The notes under the pieces: model-generated
The model's database searches: none
The model's input: only the letters and a program-made list of their open reading frames with translations
What the model was told of the DNA's origin: nothing
DNA from: Planctomycetia bacterium
GTDB lineage: Bacteria > Planctomycetota > Phycisphaerae > Phycisphaerales > SM1A02
NCBI GenBank assembly: GCA_005804005.1
Contig: SYPI01000077.1
Span: 1-5,575 of the forward strand
Length of the DNA: 5,575 nucleotides
Direction of reading: 5' to 3'
Position numbers and translations under genes: made by a program
Part shown: positions 1-5,575 of the stretch, one piece after another
How positions within the stretch are numbered: position 1 is the first letter of the stretch
Layout of the letters: each line of letters opens with the position of its first letter

Positions 1-125
1 AGCCAGAGCGTGGCCTGATTCACCGCCAGCCCGCTCAATCCAACCACGCCAAACTTCATGAACCGGCGCCGCTGGTGCCAGGCCCAGCGAATCACCGAGC
101 CCGCCGCGCCACCGAGTCGCTTCAC
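1..125 (-). CDS. GtrA-family membrane protein, N-terminal part only
   Basis: This is the first 41 codons of a gene that leaves the window on the left. It starts at a GTG (123-125) that overlaps the TGA stop of the upstream glycosyltransferase gene as GTGA, with a GAGG ribosome-binding sequence (133-136) seven bases upstream, so the two are translationally coupled. The translation has a basic start (VKRLGG, then RWAWHQRRR) followed by RFMKFGVVGLSGLAVNQATL. That is the characteristic entry into the first membrane helix of GtrA-like proteins, where the consensus is RFl-KFglVGlsg-vvN. Known family members are small proteins of four membrane helices, thought to help move polyprenyl-linked sugars across the inner membrane or to partner glycosyltransferases. 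A downstream ATG at 57-59 (MKFGVVG) is an alternative start but would remove the basic cytoplasmic segment. The family call is from motif recognition; the substrate is unknown. Confidence 0.72.
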   Translation of the reverse strand, partial: MKRLGGAAGSVIRWAWHQRRRFMKFGVVGLSGLAVNQATLW

Positions 126-1366
126 CGCGAGGCCTCGACCGCCGCGGCATGAATCATGCCCCGGGCGCGCTGGAGCACTTCGTCGGGGAGGATTTTCTTG
201 AGGCACTGATTGTCACCGTCGCAGGGCGAGTTGCGGTGGTTGTAAGCGCTCAGACACGGCGAACAGGGAAGGCCGAGGAAGTACGAGTGGGCCCGCGGGC
301 TCCAGCTGCCGTAGAGCGCCGGAGATTCCGGGCCGAAGAAGGTGATGGTGGGCATCGGCGTCATGGCCGCGAAGTGACCGGGACCGCCATCGTTGGTGAT
401 CAGCAGGCTGGCGCGGTGGAAGATCGCCATCAGGTGCCGCACCGAGCGGGTGTGTCCGGCCAGATTCACGCAGTTGGCATGGCCGCCGCAGAGGCGCCGG
501 AGTTCTTCTCCCAGAGCGTGATCGCCCCGCATACCAACTACACCCACGGCGCACCCGTCATCCAGCAGACCGCGCGCCACGGCGGCGTAGTGCTCCAGGG
601 GCCAAGCCCGAATAGCCAGCAGTCCGCCGCTGGGATTGACCAGCACCAGCCGTTTGCCATTCAGAGTTGGATGAGCCTGCTCGAGGAGTTCCGTCTCGCG
701 CTCGACTTCGCCCGCATCTGGTTTCCACACCGGCGGCTCGAAGGTGGCCGCCACCGGTGCTGCAGCGAACTTCGATCGCGGCATCGCGCTGCTCTCCAGC
801 GCGTCAGCCAGCGAGATGAACTGGTGCGAGATGTGGCGGTACGGGTTGTACGGCACTGGCGCGGTGAGGAACGAACCGCGGTAGAGCCCTTCCTGAGTGT
901 GCCGGTGGAACCCGGCCCGCCCTGGGGCGCCGGACACCCCGCTGAGCACCGCGCTGACTCGGGCGAAGAGCTCGCAATCGATCACCCAGTCCATGCGCAA
1001 GGAGCGCATCTGCCAGATAGCCCGCAGCAGGTCCACCAGCAGCGCGCCGAGCGAACTGTCGCGCACCGCCAAGACATGGTCCTCGGGGACGAGTCTCAGA
1101 AGGTCGCTCAGGGCGCGATTTCGCGCAAAGCACATCAGGTAGAGATCGGCATCGGCGTGGCGCTCTCGCAGGCGGCGGAACATCGGCTCAGCCAGCACCA
1201 GACTGCCCATCTCACTCAGCAAGATGACCAGGATGCGCTTGGGCGAACGGCCGGGGACCGAGCGGCCAATGCCGACCCGCGACAGAAAGTCATGCCAGGC
1301 GGAGAGGATCGCACAAGGGCCGATCAGCGCCCAGCGATCCATGAATCTCTGAAATCTCAGGTCCAT
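122..1366 (-). CDS. GT9-family glycosyltransferase (ADP-heptose:LPS heptosyltransferase-like)
   Basis: This is a 414-residue GT-B glycosyltransferase of family GT9, which transfers a sugar from a nucleotide-activated donor to a growing lipid-linked or LPS-type glycan at the cytoplasmic face of the inner membrane. The N-terminal Rossmann domain begins at about residue 44 with KRILVILLSEMGSLVLAEPMFRRL, cut here to its core ILLSEMGSLVLAEP. The C-terminal nucleotide-binding domain begins at about 239 (LVLVNPSGG) and carries the diagnostic TNDGGPGHFAA at 324-334, followed by TFFGPESP. A cysteine cluster follows at C368, C371, C382 and C388, seen in a subset of GT9 proteins. Residues 10-30 form a hydrophobic, perhaps membrane-associated, lead segment. 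The start is uncertain. An in-frame ATG at 1457-1459 would add 31 low-complexity residues overlapping the divergent gene. I prefer the ATG at 1364-1366 (MDLRFQRFMDR) because related proteins begin in this way, although no clear ribosome binding site precedes either. The gene overlaps the GtrA gene downstream, suggesting one operon for glycan transfer. Donor and acceptor cannot be read from the sequence. Confidence 0.88.
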   Translation of the reverse strand: MDLRFQRFMDRWALIGPCAILSAWHDFLSRVGIGRSVPGRSPKRILVILLSEMGSLVLAEPMFRRLRERHADADLYLMCFARNRALSDLLRLVPEDHVLAVRDSSLGALLVDLLRAIWQMRSLRMDWVIDCELFARVSAVLSGVSGAPGRAGFHRHTQEGLYRGSFLTAPVPYNPYRHISHQFISLADALESSAMPRSKFAAAPVAATFEPPVWKPDAGEVERETELLEQAHPTLNGKRLVLVNPSGGLLAIRAWPLEHYAAVARGLLDDGCAVGVVGMRGDHALGEELRRLCGGHANCVNLAGHTRSVRHLMAIFHRASLLITNDGGPGHFAAMTPMPTITFFGPESPALYGSWSPRAHSYFLGLPCSPCLSAYNHRNSPCDGDNQCLKKILPDEVLQRARGMIHAAAVEASR

Positions 1367-1437
1367 CCGCGCGCGGGACGATCGTCCCAAGGCCGATGCT
1401 ATCGTCCGCTTGGTCCGCGCCGGGCGCGGGCCCGCCC
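1367..1437. promoter_or_regulatory. Divergent intergenic region with operator-like dyads
   Basis: This 71-base gap separates the divergent glycosyltransferase and sialidase-like genes and must drive both unless they use distant promoters. It holds a perfect 14-bp palindrome GGGACGATCGTCCC (1375-1388) and, just to the right, an imperfect dyad GGcCGAT-gct-ATCGtCC (1391-1407). The right half-sites ATCGTCC recur exactly 20 bp apart (1381 and 1401). This arrangement of related half-sites between divergent genes is what a dimeric regulator site looks like. I see no convincing -35/-10 pair. If either gene used its longer alternative start (1459 for the minus gene, 1396 for the plus gene) part of this region would be coding. 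Confidence 0.4.
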
Positions 1438-2553
1438 ATGTCTGCTGCCACACGCGCATTCCTTCTACTGCTAGTCGCGGCGACCGTGGCGTTGTGGCGC
1501 GGTGCCGTGGGAATGCCGGCCACTCTGGTGGTGGTTGGTTCGCCGACTGGTTCGCCGCAGATGTTTGATTCAGGCCGCATCATCGACCTTCCGCAGGAGG
1601 TGCCAGCGGCTCACGCCTCGTCAATCGTCGGCCTCCGCGATGGTGGCGTGCTGGTGGCTTGGTTCGCCGGAACGCGCGAGGGGGCGGCTGATGTGACCAT
1701 CGAGATGGCGCGGGTGAATCCTGAGGGTGATGCCGAGCGCTGGACGGCGCTCAGGAGAACCCAGCTCGAATCTCTTTCACACCGAGCCATCCGCAAGCTT
1801 GGCAACCCGGTGATCTGGCTAGATGCGAGCGGCCAACTGCACCTGTTTGTAGTAAGCGTTTCGCTCGGCGGGTGGTCGGGAAGCGCGGTGAATCACCTCA
1901 CCTCGCACAATCTGGGCCGCGACTGGAGCTGGGGATCACGGCTGATTCTCTCGCCACTTCTGAACCTGAGCACGCTGGTGCGCACTCCGCCCCTACAACT
2001 CGCTGAGGGTTCAATCGGCCTGCCCTGCTACCACGAGTTTCTACACAAGCGCAGCCGGTGGGTTCAATTGTCTGCTGATGGTCGGGTGCTCGACTCGGTA
2101 CCGATCTATCGCGCTGGCGACTCTCTCCAGCCGGCGGTGGCGGCCCTCGATGAGCAGCGGGCGCTGGCGGTGATGCGTGCCCCATCGGGTGGCCCACGGC
2201 AGGTGCTCGCCGCCAGCACTGGGAACGCCGGTGGCTCATGGCACTCCCTGACGCCGTTGGACATTCCCAATCCAGACAGCAGCGTGGCGCTCCTGCGGCT
2301 TGATGATGGCGCGCTGTTGATGGCCGCCAATCCACTCCAGAGCGGCCGCGGCGTGCTGCAGTTGTTTCTGTCAGCCAACGGCGGCGGGTCTTGGCAGGCC
2401 GGGCGGGTGGTGGAGTCTGGCGCTGGCGAGTACTCGTATCCCGCCCTGGCACTGGGTCCCGGCGGGGTGTTTCATCTTTCGTACACCCTTGACCGCACTC
2501 ACATCCGACTGCGCACTTTCGACCGCGAATGGGCGGAGGCGAGCGCGCCATGA
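1438..2553 (+). CDS. BNR-repeat sialidase-like exported protein (predicted neuraminidase family)
   Basis: This 371-residue protein belongs to the predicted-neuraminidase (BNR_2-like) family, a six-bladed beta-propeller group. Residues 6-24 (RAFLLLLVAATVALW) form a signal peptide or uncleaved anchor, so it should act in the periplasm or on the cell surface. Family hallmarks appear in order: AHASSIVGLRDGGVLVAWFAG (58-78; core HASSIVGLRDGG), GTREGAADVTIEMAR (78-92), LNLSTLVRTPP (175-185), GLPCYHEF (194-201), LQPAVAALDEQRALAVMR (230-247), NPDSSVALLRLDDGALLMAAN (278-298; core ALLRLDDGALLMAAN) and EYSYPALALGPGGVFHLSYT (331-350). Three degenerate Asp boxes are at 156-163, 261-268 and 312-319, each with Asn in place of Asp. 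Homologues are annotated as sialidases, but activity has rarely been shown, so glycan binding or another glycosidase activity is possible. The start at 1438 is chosen because it places the hydrophobic segment at the N-terminus; an ATG at 1396 would add 14 residues. Its stop overlaps the start of the next gene. Confidence 0.85.
   Translation: MSAATRAFLLLLVAATVALWRGAVGMPATLVVVGSPTGSPQMFDSGRIIDLPQEVPAAHASSIVGLRDGGVLVAWFAGTREGAADVTIEMARVNPEGDAERWTALRRTQLESLSHRAIRKLGNPVIWLDASGQLHLFVVSVSLGGWSGSAVNHLTSHNLGRDWSWGSRLILSPLLNLSTLVRTPPLQLAEGSIGLPCYHEFLHKRSRWVQLSADGRVLDSVPIYRAGDSLQPAVAALDEQRALAVMRAPSGGPRQVLAASTGNAGGSWHSLTPLDIPNPDSSVALLRLDDGALLMAANPLQSGRGVLQLFLSANGGGSWQAGRVVESGAGEYSYPALALGPGGVFHLSYTLDRTHIRLRTFDREWAEASAP
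2535..2539 (+). promoter_or_regulatory. Ribosome binding site for the membrane protein gene
   Basis: A GGAGG sequence lies inside the last codons of the sialidase-like gene, ten bases before the ATG at 2550. It decides the start of the following gene in favour of 2550 over the in-frame ATG at 2529, which would add seven residues and has no such site. Confidence 0.65.
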
Positions 2554-3155
2554 ATCTGCCAGCGGCCTATGGGCTGTTCTCGCAGGGAGTGCTGGTGGCG
2601 GCGTTGCTCTGTGCGCTCTGGCCGACGGCGCGGCGTGGCTGGGTGATGTTGATCCCGCTCAATGTGGCCGTGATCGCCATCCTGGTGCCAATCGGCGGCC
2701 CCAGTGTCGCCGAGCACCTCCGTGCAGTGTGGGGCGATCCGGCGGTTGTGACCACGCTGCTGCTGCTCGTCTACCTAGTGGCCCCGCGACGGCTGCCGCA
2801 ACGCCCGTCGCGGCGCGTTGCGCTGGGTCTGGGCTTCGTGCTGCCCGTGGCCCTCTATTCGCCACTAGTACTGTCGCAACCGCTCATTGATCTCTATCCA
2901 GTGGGCTGGCATCCGCTGGGCTTTCTGTCTCCGCTACTGGTCATTGTGTTCATGTTGCGAAATCGGATCGGCCCGCGCTGGATCTGCCTCATGGCTGTCG
3001 CAGTTCTGGCGTTCGCAGGCGGGTTGATGGAATCAAGCAACCTGTGGGATTACCTGGTCGACCCCGGGCTGCTGGTCGGACTTGCTGTCTGCAGTCGAGC
3101 GCGAAGCTCGCCTGTCAGTCTTCAATCAGTTCAACATTCGCCCGCGGCACCGTGA
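2550..3155 (+). CDS. Polytopic membrane protein of unknown function
   Basis: This 201-residue, strongly hydrophobic protein was not recognised. Likely membrane segments are at about residues 7-24, 31-49, 64-79, 90-110, 122-137, 144-161 and 168-181, i.e. six or seven helices separated by short loops. Basic clusters (RR at 28-29, PRRLPQRPSRR at 79-89, RNR at 137-139) mark probable cytoplasmic loops. There is no signal peptide or visible catalytic motif. Conserved-looking charged or polar positions inside the membrane region are few; the loop YPVGWHPLGF (116-125) and the segment ESSNLWDYLVDP (161-172) are the most distinctive. The gene overlaps the sialidase-like gene as ATGA and has its own strong ribosome binding site, so the two are almost certainly co-expressed, and it may anchor, export or act with that protein. 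Its last 13 codons overlap the end of the convergent gene, and the final residues (about 182-201) look non-conserved. Possible roles include glycan or lipid-carrier transport, but none can be supported. Confidence 0.78.
   Translation: MNLPAAYGLFSQGVLVAALLCALWPTARRGWVMLIPLNVAVIAILVPIGGPSVAEHLRAVWGDPAVVTTLLLLVYLVAPRRLPQRPSRRVALGLGFVLPVALYSPLVLSQPLIDLYPVGWHPLGFLSPLLVIVFMLRNRIGPRWICLMAVAVLAFAGGLMESSNLWDYLVDPGLLVGLAVCSRARSSPVSLQSVQHSPAAP
3091..3115. terminator. Hairpin at the convergent junction, possible terminator
   Basis: The sequence can fold as a 9-10 bp stem: CGAGC (3096-3100) pairs with GCTCG (3106-3110) around the loop gcgaa. The stem extends outward past one T/C mismatch by three Watson-Crick pairs (3092-3094 with 3112-3114) and a G-T wobble. 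It begins right at the stop codon of the minus-strand gene and lies inside the end of the plus-strand gene. No T-run follows on either strand, so it is not a classical intrinsic terminator, but it may slow or end transcription of the minus-strand operon. Confidence 0.3.
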
Positions 3156-4251
3156 CGCTGCGGCCGTCGTCGAGTTTCACTTCCAAGACGCGAGCCTTTG
3201 ATCCCGAGCCGAGTACCGCTGGCTGCTCCGGCAAGGCGGCCACCGAACCAAGCAGTCCGAAGTACGGGTCGCGGATCACGCGCACGCTGGTGCCGATCTC
3301 CAGTAGCCCCGCCGTGGCGCCCCCCGCCACCTTGCCGCTGGAATCGCGACCCGCTGAACTGCCCAGCGGAATCACCACCTCCGGCCGCATGACACCGGCC
3401 CTGATCTGGGTGGCCCCGCTGACGCTGGCGATCTTCCCCTCATGCAAGCGCAGCAACTCGAATGTCCGGGCCGCCATGGCGATGTCGCCGAAGCCTTCGG
3501 TAATGATCAAGGTCAGCCCGATGCGCTCGGTCCCGGTGATGGCCACGCCGAGGTCGTAGCCGAGCAGCTCCTTCAGATCCTGATCGTCAATTCCACCGGA
3601 GATCACCGCCGCCGCCCCGGCCTTCTGGGCAGCGCGAATCGAGGCCGCCGTCATCCGCGCTCCGCCCACCAGCACCTGTCCGCGCGCATCGACCGGGATC
3701 TGGGCCGCATCCAGGGGCTGATCTGGTTTCGCACAGACCGCCCGCAGCGGTCCGAACGATTCACCGCCGATGCCGAAGATGCCCTGCACCAGAGCGACCT
3801 CATTCTGCACCACCACACCTTCTTCGGGGATCACCTCATGCACGATGCCCGCCACATACGCCTTCACTTCCACCGGCTGACTGGCGCCGCGGATCAAGAC
3901 CAGCCCGGTGGTGTCGGAGATGCTCTCGATGCGGCCATCGGCAGCGGCCTTCACTTCGGTGCGCATCATGCCGAAGATGCCCTTGCTCTTGGCGATCAGA
4001 TCGCCCGTCTTCACCACGTCGCCGACCCGCTTGAGCATCAGCGCCGCGAGCTCGGCCGGCTGCGCGCCGAGCAGGTTGGCCACCTTCATTGGCGTGGCAT
4101 CGCCCTCAAGGAGTGTGCGCGCCACGCTGTCGCCAGCGGTGACCTGCTGGCCAGCCTTCACCAGCACCTCGCCCGGAATCGGCAGCACGCGGCGAGCGTG
4201 ATAGGTCGCTTTGGCCGTCACCTTCAAGCCGGGTGTGAATGCCTTAGCCAT
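3115..4251 (-). CDS. Barrel-sandwich/KOW-domain protein paired with MutL-like ATPase, function unknown
   Basis: This 378-residue soluble protein has no signal peptide. Residues 22-160 contain several lipoyl-like (barrel-sandwich hybrid) segments: RVLPIPGEVLVKAGQQVTAG (21-40), LKRVGDVVKTGDLIAKSKGIFG (73-94; core VGDVVKTGDLIA), EVKAAADGRIESIS (99-112) and EVKAYVAGIVHEVIPEEG (128-145). The last two align with a constant 29-residue offset. Residues 190-300 form a second, glycine-rich alpha/beta-looking region with highly conserved-looking blocks GQVLVGGARMTAASIRAAQK, GGIDD, LGVAITGTERIG, LIITEGFGDIAMAARTFELL (first 20 or fewer residues shown) and ATQIRAGVMRPEVV. The C-terminus (318-378) looks like a KOW/SH3-like barrel (VRVIRDPYFGLLGSV, then VTVPRANVELIE). 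Its ATG follows the ATPase stop after one base (TGAAATG), with GGGG (4262-4265) ten bases upstream, so the two proteins are probably made in step and work together. From memory, such proteins accompany MutL-like ATPases in other bacteria but have no known function. It is not a recognisable biotin or lipoyl carrier. Confidence 0.8.
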   Translation of the reverse strand: MAKAFTPGLKVTAKATYHARRVLPIPGEVLVKAGQQVTAGDSVARTLLEGDATPMKVANLLGAQPAELAALMLKRVGDVVKTGDLIAKSKGIFGMMRTEVKAAADGRIESISDTTGLVLIRGASQPVEVKAYVAGIVHEVIPEEGVVVQNEVALVQGIFGIGGESFGPLRAVCAKPDQPLDAAQIPVDARGQVLVGGARMTAASIRAAQKAGAAAVISGGIDDQDLKELLGYDLGVAITGTERIGLTLIITEGFGDIAMAARTFELLRLHEGKIASVSGATQIRAGVMRPEVVIPLGSSAGRDSSGKVAGGATAGLLEIGTSVRVIRDPYFGLLGSVAALPEQPAVLGSGSKARVLEVKLDDGRSVTVPRANVELIED

Positions 4252-4252
4252 T

Positions 4253-5575
4253 TCAGGCGATCCCCGTCGCGTAGAGGCCCAGTGAATTCACCCAGCGGCC
4301 CATGGCCTCACGGCAGATGTTGCGGTCTTCAGGAAGCGCCAGCGGCCGACCCCGGGCATCGAGCACGATTCCAACTGTGCCGCCGCGAACTTGGCGAGTG
4401 ATCGGCTTGCCCGGGCCAGCGCCGAGATCAAACCCTTTCTCTGGCCGGATGATCGCTTCGGCGCGGGCATCAACATCTACCGTGCCGTCGTGCTTCAGGC
4501 CGAAGCGAATCAGTCTCATCTCGCCCACCGCCAGCGCCCCGCGCTCATTGATGCCCGGCCCGGTGATCTCGTAGGCAAAGCACGGTTTGCCCGCCACACC
4601 GTGTCCCCGGGCGGCGATGCACGAACCCAGATAGATGAGGCAGTCGCGCTCGAACACTTCCATGGCGGCGCGGGGATGCACACTGGCCAGTACGCCAAGG
4701 TGCGGCATCATGAAAATTGAATCCTTGGCCAGTTCGGTGAAGCCCTCGGGTTCGAAGGCGTCCACCAGCATCATGGCGGTCTGCTCCATGTTCGGGGCGT
4801 GGCTGAGGACACCGCCGGAAGCCACCAGCAGATCGAGACGCATGTTGTCGATCAGCGACTTGCCCGACTCCTGCTGGCTGAAGGCATCGCCGACGGTGCG
4901 CTGCTGCTGCACACCCTTGAGGCTGGTGGCGAATTCCTTGTGCTGCACATAGGCCAGACGAAGCGCCTCGCGGGCCACCGCCTGCTCGAAGACCAGCGCC
5001 TCCAGCGACTGGGGAATGGTGGTCGGCCGGATCATCTTGTTCTTGACCCGGTTGCGCAGTTCGCGCTCGTCCATGGTGGCCAGATGCACCCAGCGCAGCA
5101 CGCGGGCCATGGTCGCCTCGGCACAGACATTGCTGATCGAGTAGCTCATCCCCAGATTGGCGCTGACGGTACGGTTGAACACCCCATCGAACACGCTGAA
5201 GACATCGGTGGTGGCCCCGCCGATGTCGACTCCCACCGCGTTGATTCCTCGGCCGCGAGCGATTGTTTGCAGAATGTCGCCAACCGCGCCGGGAGTGGGC
5301 ATGATCGGAGCATCGGCCCACGACATCAGCCGGTCGTAGCCTGGGGCGTGAGCCATGACATGCTCGAGAAACACATCGTGAATCCGGTCGCGGGCCGGAC
5401 CGAGGTTCTCGCGCTCCAGCGTGGGCCGCAGATTCTCCACCACCGAGAGATCGAAGCCACGGCCGTGAAAGACTCGCTCGACCGACGCTGCGGCGTCGCG
5501 ATTGCCAGCAAAAATCACCGGCATCGAATACTCGCTGCCGAAACGCGGCCGCGGCTTGGCCGGGGCGATCAACTC
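4253..5575 (-). CDS. Glutamate mutase L (MutL/GlmL)-family ASKHA ATPase, 5'-truncated
   Basis: This is the C-terminal 440 codons of a MutL/GlmL-like protein; the frame stays open to the window edge. The apparent start, a TTG at 5570-5572, is most likely an internal leucine, since the N-terminal part with the first phosphate-binding loop expected in this family is absent. Counting from that TTG, visible ASKHA signatures are PVIFAGNRDAA (18-28), GVDIGGATTDVFSV (114-127), a phosphate-binding loop with the DxGGxTTD pattern, and LLVASGGVLSHAP (248-260), the adenosine-side glycine motif. The C-terminus ends WVNSLGLY, as in relatives. The family is named for the gene between the two subunits of coenzyme B12-dependent glutamate mutase, and is thought to act as an ATP-driven chaperone or reactivase. 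Many homologues lie far from any mutase. Here the only visible partner is the barrel-sandwich/KOW protein one base downstream, so the client is unknown. The gene symbol is left blank because function as glutamate mutase L is unproven. Confidence 0.87.
   Translation of the reverse strand, partial: ELIAPAKPRPRFGSEYSMPVIFAGNRDAAASVERVFHGRGFDLSVVENLRPTLERENLGPARDRIHDVFLEHVMAHAPGYDRLMSWADAPIMPTPGAVGDILQTIARGRGINAVGVDIGGATTDVFSVFDGVFNRTVSANLGMSYSISNVCAEATMARVLRWVHLATMDERELRNRVKNKMIRPTTIPQSLEALVFEQAVAREALRLAYVQHKEFATSLKGVQQQRTVGDAFSQQESGKSLIDNMRLDLLVASGGVLSHAPNMEQTAMMLVDAFEPEGFTELAKDSIFMMPHLGVLASVHPRAAMEVFERDCLIYLGSCIAARGHGVAGKPCFAYEITGPGINERGALAVGEMRLIRFGLKHDGTVDVDARAEAIIRPEKGFDLGAGPGKPITRQVRGGTVGIVLDARGRPLALPEDRNICREAMGRWVNSLGLYATGIA

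Noticed and set aside
128..137. Palindrome CGAGGCCTCG over the ribosome binding site of the GtrA gene
   Set aside because: It is only ten bases with no loop, so it cannot form a stable RNA hairpin, and it encodes ordinary codons (EAS). It is likely chance in GC-rich sequence.
149..1474. A long open frame of 441 codons on the plus strand opposite the glycosyltransferase gene
   Set aside because: Its translation is rich in Arg, His and Gln with no recognisable domain, and it lies wholly antisense to a gene with clear GT9 motifs. Open antisense frames are expected in GC-rich coding DNA.
4078..4095. TPMKVA at residues 53-58 of the KOW-domain protein, resembling the biotinylation motif AMKM
   Set aside because: The context lacks the E-A-M-K-M consensus and does not sit at a hairpin tip between symmetrical half-motifs. 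The segment looks like an ordinary linker between two barrel-sandwich segments.
3442..4401. A 319-codon open frame on the plus strand opposite the KOW-domain protein
   Set aside because: The His/Arg-rich, low-hydrophobic translation has no domain, and the opposite strand encodes a well-structured protein coupled to the ATPase. It is a shadow.
4545..5321. A 258-codon minus-strand frame inside the MutL-like gene
   Set aside because: It is a different frame on the same strand as the ATPase. The translation is Arg/Gly/His-rich noise, while the ATPase frame carries clear ASKHA motifs.
5570..5572. TTG as the true start of the MutL-like protein
   Set aside because: The frame continues to the window edge and the expected N-terminal phosphate-binding region is missing, so the gene most likely begins outside the window.

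Overview
This GC-rich, gene-dense bacterial window holds two unrelated blocks and contains no RNA gene, mobile element, CRISPR array or non-coding stretch over 300 bases. The host is probably Gram-negative, because it encodes a heptosyltransferase-family (GT9) enzyme and a GtrA-type membrane protein, both usual in LPS, polysaccharide or glycolipid assembly. The MutL-like ATPase occurs mostly in anaerobic or deep-branching lineages and in many uncultured phyla. I cannot assign a phylum from the sequence.

Left block (1-3155), cell envelope and glycan. On the minus strand a GT9 glycosyltransferase (122-1366) runs into a GtrA-family membrane protein (from 125 leftwards, cut by the window edge) through a GTGA start/stop overlap. 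Divergent from it on the plus strand are a secreted or membrane-anchored BNR-type sialidase-like protein (1438-2553) and a multi-spanning membrane protein (2550-3155), joined by an ATGA overlap and a good internal ribosome binding site. The 71-base divergent gap holds a perfect 14-bp palindrome plus a related second dyad, which is a reasonable operator candidate. The four genes together look like a small surface-glycan module, with synthesis or transfer on one side and glycan recognition or trimming on the other.

Right block (3115-5575), cobalamin-enzyme-type ATPase pair. On the minus strand, a 5'-truncated ASKHA ATPase of the glutamate mutase L (MutL/GlmL) family is followed after a single base by a 378-residue protein. 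That protein has barrel-sandwich (lipoyl-like) modules, an uncharacterised glycine-rich middle domain and a C-terminal KOW-like domain. No mutase subunit is visible in the window. This pair is the best candidate here for an undescribed system. It meets the left block tail to tail with a 41-bp overlap of coding ends and a hairpin in the junction.
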